Of a stretch of 36,720 nucleotides of DNA, positions 36,547 to 36,720 are shown piece after piece. Where the stretch lies: NCBI GenBank assembly GCA_014240055.1, contig JAAZXP010000007.1, positions 1 through 36,720 on the forward strand, written 5' to 3'. The notes below the pieces were generated by a model. It saw nothing but the letters and a program-made list of their open reading frames with translations. It did no database searches and was not told the DNA's origin. The position numbers were made by a program, and so were the translations under genes. The first letter of the stretch is position 1. Each line of letters opens with the position of its first letter. The stretch comes from Methanobacteriota archaeon (lineage in GTDB: Archaea > Thermoplasmatota > Poseidoniia > MGIII > CG-Epi1).

Positions 36547-36720
36547 TCAATAGTTCCGAGACTGGCCCTTAGACAGTCTCCTTGGTATTACTTCAAGCGA
36601 AAGAAGTGTAATTCCGGAATCAATTATTTGCTTTGTTTGTTCTAAATTCCTAAAAGGATCAGCCATGTGCCCTTTTAAACTTAAATATTTTCTGGCCTCA
36701 GAAACGGTATAAAAAGATCC
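36547..36720 (-). CDS. Partial CDS (3' end or decayed fragment), possibly NAD(P) transhydrogenase alpha-subunit-like
   Basis: Open minus-strand frame from the window edge: GSFYTVSEARKYLSLKGHMADPFRNLEQTKQIIDSGITLLSLEVIPRRLSKGQSRNY*. The tail resembles the PntA/AlaDH-type G(V/I)T..(S/A)(L/M)(E/D).(V/I)PR...(A/G)QS segment, but family assignment is weak. Confidence 0.35.
   Translation of the reverse strand, partial: GSFYTVSEARKYLSLKGHMADPFRNLEQTKQIIDSGITLLSLEVIPRRLSKGQSRNY

Noticed and set aside
36470-36553. Stop-codon read-through or frameshift extending the giant protein
   Set aside because: Neither the in-frame extension (NIWYSEPCVRFDNKLNIGSFDILHFQ*) nor the +1 frame (PETYGTLNLV*) resembles rungs, linker or an anchor.

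Overview
AT-rich, gene-dense archaeal chromosomal segment. Gene content (G1P dehydrogenase, eS1, RFC small subunit, PriL, PolB, XPD-type helicase, archaeal-type tRNA-Thr) points to a marine Thermoplasmatota/Poseidoniia-like euryarchaeon; this assignment is inference. About 22 protein-coding genes and one tRNA-Thr(CGU) fill the first 23 kb and are mostly housekeeping, replication or transport genes. The last 13.1 kb is one uninterrupted 4371-aa secreted giant protein (23357-36472). It is built from serial right-handed beta-helices (PbH1/NosD-like rungs), each restarted by its own N-cap. Seven copies of a ~115-120 aa beta-sandwich linker plus N-cap cassette separate the helices, two LamG-like domains and a MAM/immune-inhibitor-A-like domain are inserted, and no C-terminal anchor is visible. 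Other points of interest: an eS1 (S3Ae) ribosomal protein with an acidic tail and a C-terminal SAP domain; an ABC exporter operon with a pilin-like/lamin-tail-domain protein; a transmembrane zinc-ribbon protein with a polyampholyte cytoplasmic tail; a small two-TM partner of an SSS symporter; palindromes near predicted transcription starts; and six of seven convergent gene junctions with zero or negative spacing. No CRISPR array, IS element or intein was seen. All assignments are by reading the sequence only; no searches were run.
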